Shown here piece after piece: positions 5,587 to 5,726 of a stretch of 5,726 nucleotides of DNA; within the stretch, counting starts at the first letter, position 1; every line of letters starts with the position of its first letter. The stretch is taken from NCBI GenBank assembly GCA_039586815.1, contig JBDHJR010000051.1, positions 1-5,726 on the forward strand, in the 5' to 3' direction. The DNA comes from WVYX01 sp039586815. Its GTDB lineage: Bacteria > Gemmatimonadota > Gemmatimonadetes > Gemmatimonadales > GWC2-71-9. The position numbers and the translations under genes are program-made. A model generated the notes under the pieces. The model was not told where the DNA came from. It did no database searches and saw nothing but the letters and a program-made list of their open reading frames with translations.

Positions 5587-5726
5587 GGTGTTCCTCCGTG
5601 CCGTCTGGGCGTCGCGTGCGCGGCGGGGCCGTCGGGCCATCGGCGCTGCGTGTCGCGGTCAGGATGACGTCCGGTAGAGGGCTCCGGACACGCTGATCGC
5701 GCCGCTGGCTACGCTACGGCGATTGT
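5587..5726 (-). promoter_or_regulatory. Upstream region of the Sel1-repeat gene
   Basis: These 140 bases to the window edge precede the Sel1-repeat gene on its strand. They hold its Shine-Dalgarno sequence (GGAGGAA, complement of 5591-5597) and an inverted repeat GTCCGG (5669-5674) and CCGGAC (5684-5689) with a 9-base spacer, about 80-100 bases before the start codon. That distance would suit an operator or a short hairpin in the leader. No convincing -35/-10 pair and no gene were found here. Confidence 0.3.

Noticed and set aside
5587..5640. Extra 18 N-terminal residues on the Sel1-repeat protein
   Set aside because: The added part is Arg-rich and would precede a complete signal peptide. 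GGAGGAA lies directly before the ATG at 5586.
4537..5667. Open frame of 376 codons on the + strand opposite the Sel1-repeat gene
   Set aside because: The opposite strand encodes a signal peptide and five regular Sel1 repeats with a strong ribosome site. The + frame shows no domain and is a GC-bias shadow.
1..5726. CRISPR array, tRNA/rRNA genes, insertion sequence or attachment site
   Set aside because: No regularly spaced repeats, no cloverleaf or rRNA-like stretch, no transposase or integrase and no terminal inverted repeats were seen. The region looks like ordinary chromosome.

Overview
The window is GC-rich and gene-dense, and encodes a Gram-negative-type envelope: an Rnf complex, a lipoprotein with a perfect lipobox and a secretin-like fold, and an exported Sel1-repeat protein. 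The pairing of an ECF sigma factor with a zinc-finger anti-sigma factor and the overall style suggest Gemmatimonadota or a similar high-GC phylum such as Acidobacteriota. That is an impression from the sequence, not a demonstrated assignment.

Region 1 (1-1831, + strand) is the 3' end of an rnf operon: the C-terminal two thirds of rnfG, complete rnfE, complete rnfA, and a 54-residue membrane protein with a CxxC-x8-CxxC tail. All junctions overlap (ATGA, TAATG, ATGA), so these genes look co-transcribed and translationally coupled. RnfG carries the covalent FMN and RnfA and RnfE form the membrane core with conserved intramembrane cysteines. The small Cys-rich protein sits where a maturation or iron-delivery factor would make sense and is the most interesting item here. 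Other Rnf subunits (B, C, D) are not visible and, judging from a BCDGEA-type order, would lie upstream of the window.

Region 2 (about 1870-3720, + strand) is a compact regulatory operon: a possible ECF-type promoter, an ECF sigma factor with a TTG start, a membrane-anchored zinc-binding anti-sigma factor overlapping it by 4 bases, and a lipoprotein with a secretin short domain but no pore barrel. The layout suggests an envelope-responsive sigma/anti-sigma pair with its own envelope effector or sensor. A perfect 11-bp GC hairpin, overlapping a second palindrome, closes the operon between convergent genes.

Region 3 (3722-5726, - strand) contains tadA, the essential tRNA adenosine deaminase. 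Upstream of it on the same strand lies an exported protein with five exactly 36-residue Sel1 repeats and an unassigned C-terminal domain. The last 140 bases are the upstream region of that gene and hold one short inverted repeat but no recognisable gene.
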